A DNA stretch of 64,000 bases from Pleodorina starrii (Eukaryota; Chlorophyta; Chlorophyceae; Chlamydomonadales; Volvocaceae), in assembly GCA_030267565.1 (NCBI GenBank), contig BRXU01000027.1:667001-731000 (forward strand), in the 5' to 3' direction. Position 1 is the stretch's first letter. Every line of letters begins with the position of its first letter. A program made the position numbers and the translations under genes. The notes below the pieces were generated by a model. The model did no database searches and had not been told where the DNA came from. It saw only the letters and a program-made list of their open reading frames with translations. Shown in pieces: positions 10,141 through 19,370 of the stretch.

Positions 10141-10595
10141 GTGGTTGTTACAGGCTCTCACTCCAGGCCCTCCCCGGGAGAGTGCGAGCAAGCGGGCCAG
10201 CTGACCAGCACTGTAGCGGAAACGACAAGGGCTAAGGCAACTAGGCAAGTCCAACCACCGACCCACGCCTGAAACTACAAGCACCCAGGACCACGGGGGA
10301 ATTGGCCCACCACACTCTCGTATTGGTGATGGGGTCTGGCCGGCCTCAGAATGGATGCCCCAGAAAAGGGACAACGGGACTTTGACCAACTCGCGTTTTG
10401 GTCATGCTAGCAGACACGCAAGTCGGTACGACATGAGGTTACCGGTTTTTCGCATTGTTCTCAGTGTGTTTTCTGTTTCATTGACAATTTTCCCTTTGGG
10501 GCCTGTTGGTCCAGGAGCGTCTTTGTCACTCAACATGCTTTGAAACGTCATCGCCAGTGTCGGCATACCCCAGTCAGCCGTTATGTACGATATGC
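10141..10595. other. No gene recognised
   Basis: This segment lies between the endonuclease relic and the TIR transposon. It may be further decayed LINE sequence, but I see no conserved motif. Confidence 0.5.
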
Positions 10596-11368
10596 TGTCA
10601 GGGTAAACGGCCGTCGGTGGGACGGTTCGGCCACGTAGGCGCCTCACTAAGCAGTGGCGCACAGGGGAGGCCGTGGAGGACGGACGATGTCGTCGATCGT
10701 CACCCACTGGGCGCCTCGCTCCGCAACCACGGTGACGTCCATGCTACGGCTACACGGAAGGAGCATCTGATGGGCACGCTGACTGTCGGAAGGTCTCAGG
10801 AAGTAGGCAGAAGACGGCGGCGGAAGCGACGAGTGTCGAGCAGCAGAGGCGGCATTGAGGCGTCCCCCAGCGCCACAGCTGCCGTTGATGAGCCGCGAGG
10901 CGACCGTGCTGTTTGGCTAGGTCCAGTGTCCACATTGGCAAAACTCAGACGGACTAGTTACAGGATGAGCAGCAGAGCCGGCCGGAGGCCGAGGTCCATG
11001 CATGGCGCCAAAACTACATTCTAGCGCACTACAAACAACGCCCGAGAGCCTAGGGCTCTACGGGGTAGGGTAACCCCTGCATAGCTGCAAGCAGACAATG
11101 CCTCAAGGTGACGCTAACAGCGCCCTCTCGGACTGATACAGGGCCAGCTCATAAGGCCCCTCCGACACAACACAGGCGACGTCCCTAGAGCCATCCTATC
11201 AAAGCTCCGACGTAGTCGTCGTAAAGCCACATCCAGGATGCTCACAAAGACAATAAATACGGCTTTCACAGCAATAACGATTGGCGCTTCGTCGCCAACC
11301 GCCTCGCTAACGGATTCAACTGACATTGCCCGACGCCAGTTTCTCAGTGACGCTGATTTACCCTGACA
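10596..11368. mobile_element. Non-autonomous TIR transposon copy A (773 bp)
   Basis: The copy begins TGTCAGGGTAAA and ends with its exact reverse complement. Its first 52 bases match the start of copy B, and 10647-11368 matches the last part of copy B (661 of 662 bases identical over 10707-11368 versus 13040-13701). Copy A therefore looks like copy B with about 1.5 kb of interior removed. No transposase frame is present. Confidence 0.8.
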
Positions 11369-11464
11369 GCTGTCAGGGTAAACGGCCGTCGGTGGGACGG
11401 TTCGGCCACGTAGGCGCCTCACTCCCCCCCAGACCGAAGCTTGCTAGCAAAGCGGGCTAGGGAT

Positions 11465-12470
11465 GAACGAACGAAGGCGCCGAGCCGTGCAACGGGGTAC
11501 AACTGAAGACACGCATGCTATGCCTTATGCGGCACGAAAACCTACGGACCGAACGGAGCCAGCGACTGCACTGTACGGCACACGGCGCGCACCGTCCCTC
11601 CAAGCACGACAGGCGGGAAAAGCCCCGGCAATAAAGCATGTCGGGCTGAAGCGCACCGACAGCAAGCAAAGGTGTCGCGATCCGGCTAACGGCACGGGTA
11701 TGTCAACGGCTTAGTCTCGGGCAGCCAACCCATTCCCCCAAGCCGTGCGCGCCCATTAGTCGCTCTTTAGTGGCGCGGGCTTTGCTACGGCATTTAATGT
11801 GATTTGATTGAACGCCAGGCTTTGCTGCGGCATTTAATGTGATTTGATTTAACGAGGCGTCGAAAGACATTGTACGGCCAGATGCACGACCACCAAACTT
11901 TGCCATAACTCAACACGCATGCCGTGACGACGGGCAGGAATGCTGCCGTGCGAAATACTAATTGCGGCGCGCTGGATACGCAGGACCGAAGGGCGCCAGC
12001 AGTTCAGGCCAAGGACAGGCCGGCAACAGCATCACTTGACGTATTCACCTTCAAAACAAACGACTGCGACGGCTGTGAAATGAACGCGAGGCACTCTCTC
12101 TCAACGGGTGGGGCTGCCTACGGGCGATACGAAGGGCGCCAGCTACCACGCTGCACTGCGGCAAACGGCGCGCCCCATTCCCCCCCAGCACGACAGGCGG
12201 AGGAGTTCCAGCGATAAAGCATGTCGGGCTGAAAAGCGCGCCGACTGCAAACAAGGAAATCGCAGATCCGGCTACGGGAGAGTGTACGTCAGTGGCTTAG
12301 TCTCGGGCAGCCAACCCATCCCCCCAAACATACCGGGCGTGCCCATTAGTCGCTCTTTAATGGCGCGGGCTTTGCTCCGGCAGCTAATTTGATATGATGA
12401 AACGAGGCGTTGATAGTTAGTGTACGGCCAGATACCCGACCTCGTTGCTTCGCCTCGACTCAACACGCAG
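11465..12470. repeat. Diverged internal direct repeat in transposon copy B
   Basis: Segments at about 11465-11880 and 12060-12450 are related direct repeats offset by about 586 bases. Shared words include CTTAGTCTCGGGCAGCCAA (11710 and 12296), CCCATTAGTCGCTCTTTA and AATAAAGCATGTCGGGCTGAA (with one mismatch). The first copy has an extra local duplication around GCGGCATTTAATGTGATTTG. Confidence 0.75.
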
Positions 12471-12937
12471 ACGCGAGGGTGAGCTGAAAGCGGCAGTGCG
12501 CAGTACTAAACGCGGCATGCTGGACACTCGCGTATCGGACGGCGGGAACCGTTGGGCCGGCAACGACGGTTGGAATGTAACGGCCCATGGGCCATCATGA
12601 GTGTGCTCGAAGCGGCATCGCAGATATCACCCAAAACAATAGACTTAGCGCGTACATCTGATAACATCAGTAATTTACCTAAACACCGCGTATTACTGCG
12701 CAAAACAACTTACACGACATGCCAAGGCAACAAGCCAAGCTCTGCTGCATACTGTAAGCCAAATTCGCCGTCTGTAAAACACTATATCACCAGCTTACTT
12801 CAGCGGCCGGCTTCGCGCTTCGATCAAGAACTTGGTCCGCATGCTTGCTCCGACAATGTTCACGCGATGCCCATCGAAAGCTTCTTGTGACATCACAATG
12901 AGTAGAATCGGTGGGTTAGAACCACCACCTTGAGGCA

Positions 12938-13082
12938 AAGCAGTGGCGCACAGGGGAGGCTGAGGAGGGCGGACGATGACGTTGATCGTCCGCTGCTGGG
13001 CGCCTCCCCACTGCCGCGGTGACGTCCATGATACAGCTGCTGGGCGCCTCGCTCCGCAACCACGGTGACGTCCATGCTACGG
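12938..13082. repeat. ~43-bp minisatellite at the A/B junction sequence
   Basis: Copy B has two units beginning CTGCTGGGCGCCTC and ending GGTGACGTCCATG, where copy A has one. This is the main length difference between the shared right parts. Confidence 0.65.
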
Positions 13083-13701
13083 CTACACGGAAGGAGCATC
13101 TGATGGGCACGCTGACTGTCGGAAGGTCTCAGGAAGTAGGCAGAAGACGGCGGCGGAAGCGACGAGTGTCGAGCAGCAGAGGCGGCATTGAGGCGTCCCC
13201 CAGCGCCACAGCTGCCGTTGATGAGCCGCGAGGCGACCGTGCTGTTTGGCTAGGTCCAGTGTCCACATTGGCAAAACTCAGACGGACTAGTTACAGGATG
13301 AGCAGCAGAGCCGGCCGGAGGCCGAGGTCCATGCATGGCGCCAAAACTACATTCTAGCGCACTACAAACAACGCCCGAGAGCCTAGGGCTCTACGGGGTA
13401 GGGTAACCCCTGCATAGCTGCAAGCAGACAATGCCTCAAGGTGACGCTAACAGCGCCCTCTCGGACTGATACAGGGCCAGCTCATAAGGCCCCTCCGACA
13501 CAACACAGGCGACGTCCCTAGAGCCATCCTATCAAAGCTCCGACGTAGTCGTCGTAAAGCCACATCCAGGATGCTCACAAAGACAATAAATACGGCTTTC
13601 ACAGCAATAACGATTGGCGCTTCGTCGCCAACCGCCTCGCTAACGGATTCAACTGACGTTGCCCGACGCCAGTTTCTCAGTGACGCTGATTTACCCTGAC
13701 A

Positions 13702-14328
13702 ATGCTAATGACAAACAATCTGTACAGCTCAGCAACAGCTCTGCCAGCCCGGCACACCCTGAAAAAATCTCTACCTTGTTGTACAAAAGCAAGCCGGAAA
13801 GGGGTACCGCCGAACAACGGGGCAAGGCTGGCACAGCGGCCCCATGCGCCTGCCACCGGCCCCAACCTTCACTTGGCAACAACTCAATGCACCCAACAAC
13901 TCGTCGAAGGTATGCCCTAAAGTACAACATGCATATCTTGGCCGGCAAAGCAACTGACCACCGCTCCACCCCTCGTTTCCGACCCAGGGCGACCAAACAA
14001 CCCCACCAAGCCTATCAAAAGTATCCGGCTTGGCAGGCAACTAAGAACCTACACACACCCTAACACCCAAACAAACCACATCCCACCAGCTGCCCAAGTC
14101 GTTACGTTCGTCACCCAAAGGCCTCCCGGTGCTGTCCACCAAGTCACCCGCCAGCCTGCCATGTGAACAGGGAGGTTATCCATGTATAGGCCACGTGTGA
14201 ACCGGGGGGGGTAAGGGGGAAGCTCCCACGGACCCCCAGCGGGCCCCCAACCTCCTGCCTCTGCCGCTGCCTCAGCCTCTGCCGCTGCCTCAGCCTCTGC
14301 CGCCCACCCGGCCAGCCGCCACCCCAGC
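13702..14328. other. No gene recognised; 3' flank of the RINGv gene
   Basis: This probably includes the 3' UTR of the minus-strand RINGv gene. I found no TGTAA on the minus strand here, so the transcript end is not placed. Open frames here lack domains. Confidence 0.5.
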
Positions 14329-15755
14329 TCAGACCATACTCTCCTCCGGCGGCGGTTTCGTTGCCGCGGGGCAGGACGACGACGATGATGACGGCCCCGC
14401 TGCCGCCGTCGACTGTGCCAAAGACCCAGACGAGGCAGCACCGGCCGCCCCCGCCGCCGCCGCCGTGGCGCCACCCCTGCCCCTAACCCCACCTCCCCCG
14501 CCATCATCGCCCCCCACATTCTCCACCATATGCTCTGCCCAGCGCATCCGCTCCCGCAAGCCACTGTACAACACGCCGTACAGTGTCCTGCAGACCCACA
14601 CCAGCCCTGCGACCGCCAGCGACACCGCCAGGATCACCAGCAGCGCCAAACACTCCTCACCGCCGGCGACGGCCACGGCGGGGCAGTAGGGGTCGCAGTA
14701 GCAGCCGTTGCAGGCACCCGCCGGCAGCGGGCCCGACGCGCACAGCGACACGAGCATGAGCAGTGCCCCCAGGAGGCCCACCAGGAGCAAGCCGTTGAGA
14801 AGGTGCAGAGCGACGCTGGAGCCGGGCGGGGCGCCGGTCAGCCACTCGAACAGGGGCACGTAGCCCTGGGGGACGGGGAGGGAGGGGACGGGTGGGAGGG
14901 AGGGCGGGTGGGAGGGTGGGGGAGGGGGGTTGCATACGTGCACTGCGAAGTGGAAGGGCGAGCGGGAGGGAGGGGATGGGAGGGAGGGAGGGCGGGCGGC
15001 TGTCGATGTTGAGCACAGTCGTGCTGTCATGGCGCCGTGGGGAAAGTGGCACGCGGTAACGCGTGGGTGTCGCCGGGCCTGGGCCCCGGGTGGCGGCGTG
15101 GCCTGGTCAGTTGCAGGCCACGGCCACGGCCGCGAGCTGTGTTTTCAGCAGATTCGATATCCGGTGACGCAGGGCGTCTGTCACTGTCGTCCTCCCCCTC
15201 CCCTGATCTTCTTACCAGCAGCCAGGAGCTGGTTACGAGCAGCGCTGCAAAGATGATGCCGCTGGTGAGCGGGTGGCCCAGGATGCGGGCCCACCACAGC
15301 CGGCGAAACTGGTACCTGAGGGGGGAGCGGGCGACGAGGCACACGAGGCGCAAGTTCATGGCCATCTCAGCCTTTACAAATCTTAAATGCCGGAGACCTG
15401 AAAATGCGTTTACGTCTTGCGTCGCCAAGTATGCGCACCTGTAATGGCATATCTCGCAGCGGTAGTGCGCCTGCGTGCCCGCCTTCATGGTTCGCCACTT
15501 GAGCAAGCACTGCCGGTGCACGTATTTCGTCGTGCCAGAGCATTTGCAGGGGTTGATGAGCGGGTTGGTGACGGGGTCGGACTCGTCGTCCATGCAAATG
15601 CGACACGTCTTCGCCGCTGCGGGCGAGCTGTTGCCTCTATTTGTTCGTAACATATTTTCACTCTCCTCTTCGTCTTCTTTGACTAGTAGCGGAGCTACTT
15701 CCACATCTCCGAGGCCTGAAGTGTGTTCCTTGTCAGCCGGTTGAGGGCCCGACAT
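14329..15755 (-). CDS. RINGv (MARCH-type) membrane E3 ubiquitin ligase, 3 exons, 317 aa
   Basis: Predicted exons are 15755-15439, 15315-15216 and 14865-14329, with consistent phases (2, then 0). Exon 1 encodes a C4HC3 RINGv domain that recruits an E2 enzyme: CRICMDDE, NPLINPCKCSG, TKYVHRQCLLKW and CEICHYR. Exons 2-3 join as YQFRRLWWARILGHPLT...SSWLLGYVPLFEW, the helix-loop typical of plant membrane RINGv proteins. Two further hydrophobic segments follow (ALHLLNGLLLVGLLGALLML and CLALLVILAVSLAVAGLVW), then a Ser/Ala-rich tail. The ATG at 15755 is chosen because it aligns with the start of the truncated paralogue at 9151. Substrates are unknown; it likely sits in an endomembrane. Confidence 0.88.
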
Positions 15756-16719
15756 GCCGCTGGTTAAACCCAATATCAAACAGCGCAAAGGTCTACGAAG
15801 GGAGGCAACTAAAAAACATGCGACAGCTCGGGCCTCTGCGCCCCACGGTGGTTAGTTAGGTTTTGGTTTCGAAGCATCTGTGGCTCGGACTCAGTGTAGC
15901 TCGGCCTTGGCTGTTGTGAGAAGACAGCATGCGCTTATGCAAATCTTGACAGCGGTACAATACCGTAGAACAGATTTCCAACGGACTAGCAACCGTACAT
16001 ACGGCACACTGCAGCACAGGTTAGGGCGCGAACCAGGCCACCCCTCCTCTGTCCTTCTGGGCAAATTGCGCAAATTATGGGGTGATCCAAAGACCGTTAA
16101 TTACCTAGAATGGGGAATGGGTAAACTGCGCGGCCGAAGGCCGCGAAATTTTTGGAACCTACGGCATAAAAAGCCTTGCAAATTTGTGCAAATTCGGGGC
16201 AAGATCGCGTTGGAAGGATATTTTGTTACCAGCCTGAACTTCCTTACAAGCAGGGTATACGATCAGAAAGAAGGAATCAAGGCGAATTTACTGGCGGGCC
16301 CGGTTAACGCCCGGCAGTGAAACCGGCGAGTACGAAGGTTGACACCCACCCACCGCCCCCCCCCCTTCGGCAAGGGCGGATAACCCGCCCACACCCATAC
16401 CCGCGCACGTACTGTCTACAAGTGAGACTGCAACAAATCCCCTAGATGATGTTGCTGGTGTTCTGTGGGGTTTAATTGTAAGGACTTGCCGAATTTGTGC
16501 CCCAGTCAAACCACAACTTCGAGTTCGTTCATTGCTGTCCAAGTCACAAAACACAAACACGCGGCGTAGATGTGGAGGCGTACGCCCTCGGAGGCGTATG
16601 CCTTCGGGGCACAGGGGGCTCGGGGCATAGGGGGCTCGGGGAACAGGGGGCTCGGGGAAAACGGGCACGGGAGCAGCAGTGCAGGGTTTTAGGGTCTGTG
16701 TAGCAGCAGCGCGGCGCCC
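15756..16719. other. Intergenic; AT-rich patches and short repeats, no gene seen
   Basis: Bases 16060-16300 are AT-rich and contain GCAAATTGCGCAAATT and a related GCAAATTTGTGCAAATT about 120 bases later, plus a perfect hairpin CGCGGCC-GAA-GGCCGCG at about 16130-16146. Bases 16611-16660 hold three copies of a roughly 16-base unit ending AGGGGGCTCGGGG. A 146-codon open frame at 15880-16320 has no recognisable domain. Confidence 0.55.
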
Positions 16720-17681
16720 CGGCAGTGCAGGAGAGCAGAGGAGGACAGCAGCTGCAGCGCAGAGGGGGCCGGACAGCTGCTGCAGCGCGGCACCGTCTCC
16801 TGCGGACGGTGCGCCGCCCCGGCAGTGCAGGAGAGCAGCAGCTGCAGCGCAGAGGGGGCCGGACAGCTGCTGCAGCGCGGCACCGTCTCCTGCGGACGGT
16901 GCGCCGCCCCGGCAGTGCAGGAGAGCAGCAGCTGCAGCGCAGAGGGGGCCGGACAGCTGCTGCAGCGCGGCACCGTCTCCTGCGGACGGTGCGCTGCCCC
17001 GGCAGGGCAGGAGAGCAGCAGCTGCAGCGCAGAGGGGGCCGGACAGCTGCTGCAGCGCGGCACCGTCTCCTGCGGACGGTGCGCCGCCCCGGCAGTGCAG
17101 GAGAGCAGCAGCTGCAGCGCAGAGGGGGCCGGACAGCTGCTGCAGCGCGGCACCGTCTCCTGCGGACGGTGCGCCGCCCCGGCAGTGCAGGAGAGCAGCA
17201 GCTGCAGCGCAGAGGGGGCCGGACAGCTGCTGCAGCGCGGCACCGTCTCCTGCGGACGGTGCGCCGCCCCGGCAGGGCAGGAGAGCAGCAGCTGCAGCGC
17301 AGAGGGGGCCGGACAGCTGCTGCAGCGCGGCACCGTCTCCTGCGGACGGTGCGCCGCCCCGGCAGTGCAGGAGAGCAGCAGCTGCAGCGCAGAGGGGGCC
17401 GGACAGCTGCTGCAGCGCGGCACCGTCTCCTGCGGACGGTGCGCCGCCCCGGCAGTGCAGGAGAGCAGCAGCTGCAGCGCAGAGGGGGCCGGACAGCTGC
17501 TGCAGCGCGGCACCGTCTCCTGCGGACGGTGCGCCGCCCCGGCAGGGCAGGAGAGCAGCAGCTGCAGCGCAGAGGGGGCCGGACAGCTGCTGCAGCGCGG
17601 CACCGTCTCCTGCGGACGGTGCGCCGCCCCGGCAGGGCAGGAGATCGGGGAGGGGGCCGGACAGCTGCTGCAGCGCGGAAG
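16720..17681. repeat. 90-bp satellite array, about 10 copies, with 270-bp higher-order period
   Basis: Near-identical 90-bp units run from 16720 to 17642, followed by a half unit. Because 90 is divisible by 3, open frames persist through the array; all three plus frames and two minus frames lack stops. A variable base at the unit junction (GGCAGTGCAG versus GGCAGGGCAG) reads T T T G T T G T T G G in order, that is, a three-unit pattern repeated. The unit is rich in palindromic words (GCAGCTGC, CTGCAG) and a CCGTC/GACGG hairpin. I do not call any frame a gene. Confidence 0.95.
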
Positions 17682-18210
17682 GGTTGCAACGGCGAGGGGG
17701 CTGTGCAGGCGCTCCGGGTCTGCGTGCAGGCGCTCCTGCGTGTGGAGGCGCCGAACCCCACTGTTGATCTAGCGCTCAAACTCTTTGATTCTTGGCTGAG
17801 AATAAGTTGTTGTTTCACAGAATGACGCTAGGGAACCCTTAGAAACAAGGCATTTTGACATGTCTGTCAGGAGTTCAGATTTCGCGCTATAGCCGGAAAC
17901 CTCGCTCAATGCGATCATGCTGCCTATAATAAATAATGTTAATGGCAAATTCTGAGGGCTGTCAAGACGGAACTTTGTGTGCGAGCGGCGCCTAAAGTTG
18001 CTGAAATTTTAGGAGCTATTTACAACATTGAAAATGATTTAAGTAGAACGTAAGTATATTGGCAATGGAACAGAATTGAATATATTGAATTCGTGTGAAG
18101 TTGTGCGAATTTACGCAAATTCCCCCCTGCACGAATTACCCCATTCTACGGCAGGGTCACCCTTCTGACCCCAATTCTTCGAGATTTGCTTAATCTTTAC
18201 AAAGATATTT
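17682..18210. other. AT-rich intergenic stretch
   Basis: Base composition drops sharply against the rest of the window. GTGCGAATTTACGCAAATT at about 18102 echoes the GCAAATTGCGCAAATT words at 16060, in inverted sense, so 16060-18200 could be one inserted unit. No gene is seen. Confidence 0.45.
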
Positions 18211-18480
18211 TTAAATCTCCATAATCTTGTCCTCAAGAGCTTCCTTAGCTTCCTCAAACCGACCAGCACACACCAAATTGACCACCGACTTGCCATGAAA
18301 AACGTTAATAGGCCGCTTCTGCTCAATACATATACGTACATATTCCTTTGAAGCGGCCTTACGGAACTCACCATACCGCACAATACCACATCGATCTGCC
18401 CAGTCAGACATCATCTCTGAGGCTGGCAATTGTGAGAAGAGGCGTTCCACATGGGCAAATTGTGGACCGATAGGAGCAGG
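18211..18480 (-). pseudogene. AT-rich ORF fragment opposite the Rep-like gene, function unknown
   Basis: An open stretch of about 90 codons ends at 18211. It contains SEMMSDWADRCGIVRYGEF, KEYVRICIEQKRPINVF and VCAGRFEEAKEALEDKI, which look like genuine protein rather than a shadow frame. Codon usage is AT-richer than host genes and matches the Rep-like gene. There is no ATG at the head: an in-frame TGA lies just upstream and the first usable start is GTG at 18450, so it is a fragment, a 3' exon, or decayed. I do not recognise the family. It is divergent from the Rep-like gene, as in ambisense circular ssDNA genomes. Confidence 0.5.
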
Positions 18481-18609
18481 TCTGAATCATTTTGGATTTC
18501 ATATTTTTGCTCAGGATGTCAATATGACTGGTGTGTTTGGTCAGTCGTGGGATGTTTTTGTAACAACTTACATGATGTTCAAGAATATGAAGTGATCTGG
18601 TGTCTTTCG

Positions 18610-18634
18610 CACCGCGGCGCGTAGCGCCGCGGTG
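18610..18634. promoter_or_regulatory. Perfect GC-rich stem-loop between the divergent AT-rich genes
   Basis: An 11-bp perfect stem (CACCGCGGCGC / GCGCCGCGGTG) encloses a 3-base GTA loop. It lies between the opposing ORF and the Rep-like gene, where replication origins sit in Rep-encoding ssDNA genomes. No canonical TAGTATTAC nonamer is present. Confidence 0.6.
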
Positions 18635-18819
18635 TACCATTCTCCTGTCTTAACACAACTCTCCCCCCACACATTATTTTAATTGGCAGCGGAGCTGCGG
18701 CGGGAGCGACGAAGGAGCGAAGCCGCAGCGGAGCAAGGCGACGCGGCGTAAGCCGCTAGCTTTGGACCCGCTAGGGCAGGGATTGTGAGAGAGTCCATCT
18801 TGGGGCATAAAGAAGTTTC

Positions 18820-18848
18820 TCACTTGACTCTACCTAAGAGTCAAGTGA
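18820..18848. promoter_or_regulatory. Perfect 12-bp stem-loop 22 bases before the Rep-like start
   Basis: TCACTTGACTCT and AGAGTCAAGTGA pair perfectly around an ACCTA loop. The position directly upstream of the HUH gene fits an origin or a self-regulated promoter, but function is inferred. Confidence 0.65.
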
Positions 18849-18870
18849 AACAAGGAAACTACGAAACATC

Positions 18871-19287
18871 ATGGCTACTATGTACAATCTTCGTGTGACT
18901 CCTCAGCCAGGCTTCGATGTGCTTCAGGATATTCGTCAGATGTTGGATAGCCATGCTACGAGCTATGTGGTGTGCCGCGAGGTAGCATCGGAGATGCATT
19001 ACCACGTTGCTTTCTACAGTGAGTCGTCGCGACAGGCGTTGAACATCTATTTGCGTCGGAAATGTGGCGATAAGATTGGCAAGGCCAATGCTGGAGCAGC
19101 GTTTAACGAGGAGAAGATTCGCGATGAGGATGCGTTGTATCGGTATGTGTGTAAGGGTGAAGGCCCTGGGCAGCTGCCTGATATTGTGGCGTTCCATTTG
19201 TTGGTGCCAGACCGGCAGGCGTGGATTCAGCAGAAGCATGATGAGTACTGGCAGGAGTATACAGGACTATGTGACGAAGTGACATAG
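18871..19287 (+). CDS. Rep-like HUH endonuclease domain protein (138 aa), probable endogenous ssDNA-element gene
   Basis: The three ordered motifs of rolling-circle Rep endonucleases are visible. Motif I is YNLRVTPQ (residues 5-12), motif II is HYHV (43-46, the metal-binding HUH), and motif III is YVCK (92-95, catalytic Tyr with Lys three residues on). Spacing fits eukaryotic circular ssDNA virus-type Reps. Length covers only the nuclease; no superfamily 3 helicase follows. After the stop at 19285-19287 the frame resumes with a Lys/Arg-rich tail (about 19311-19370), and the break lies in a 42-base segment bounded by TACAGGACT repeats. Third positions use many A/T, unlike neighbouring genes, which suggests foreign origin. 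An alternative is a plasmid- or transposon-borne HUH nuclease. Confidence 0.65.
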   Translation: MATMYNLRVTPQPGFDVLQDIRQMLDSHATSYVVCREVASEMHYHVAFYSESSRQALNIYLRRKCGDKIGKANAGAAFNEEKIRDEDALYRYVCKGEGPGQLPDIVAFHLLVPDRQAWIQQKHDEYWQEYTGLCDEVT

Positions 19288-19310
19288 TATGCATACAGGA
19301 CTACAGGACT
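19260..19310 (+). repeat. Triplicated TACAGGACT around the Rep-like stop codon
   Basis: Copies at 19260-19268, 19294-19302 and 19302-19310. The first and third are exactly 42 bases (14 codons) apart, and the TAG stop lies between them. Confidence 0.85.
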
Positions 19311-19370
19311 GCAGGAGCATGACAGGCTGAAGCGTAAGCGGAAGGCTGAGCGGAAGCCAGCCGATGGGGC

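Larger units (their letters stand above)
11371..13701. mobile_element. Non-autonomous TIR transposon copy B (2331 bp)
   Basis: Copy B starts TGTCAGGGTAAA two bases (GC) after the end of copy A and ends with the complementary TTTACCCTGACA at 13690-13701. The bases ATGC occur directly before copy A (10592-10595) and directly after copy B (13702-13705), a candidate 4-bp (ATGCT, 5-bp with one overlap) target duplication around the pair. The interior holds no recognisable transposase. I cannot assign a superfamily: TIR sequence and short duplication do not clearly match hAT, Mutator or CACTA expectations. Confidence 0.75.

Noticed and set aside
10707..13701. The two 662-bp near-identical direct repeats (TG...CA ends) read as LTRs of a short retrotransposon
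   Set aside because: Both copies end in TTTACCCTGACA that pairs with TGTCAGGGTAAA at 10596 and 11371, and similarity extends left of the supposed LTR start. Two TIR elements explain the data better; no primer-binding site or gag/pol is present.
13659..14063. 134-codon plus-strand frame beside transposon copy B
   Set aside because: It starts inside the transposon end and lacks any family resemblance.
15756..15788. Upstream TTG extension of the RINGv gene
   Set aside because: The ATG at 15755 aligns with the paralogue's ATG; a TTG start is not expected in a nuclear gene.
16720..17681. CRISPR-like array
   Set aside because: Units are uniform 90-mers with no unique spacers, and the genome is eukaryotic.
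16544..17825. Long open frames of 300-424 codons on both strands
   Set aside because: They are by-products of a 90-bp repeat divisible by three; five frames are open equally and none has flanking coding signal.
18600..18860. Canonical ssDNA-virus origin nonamer (TAGTATTAC)
   Set aside because: Not found; only the stem-loops are present, so the origin function is left as an inference.
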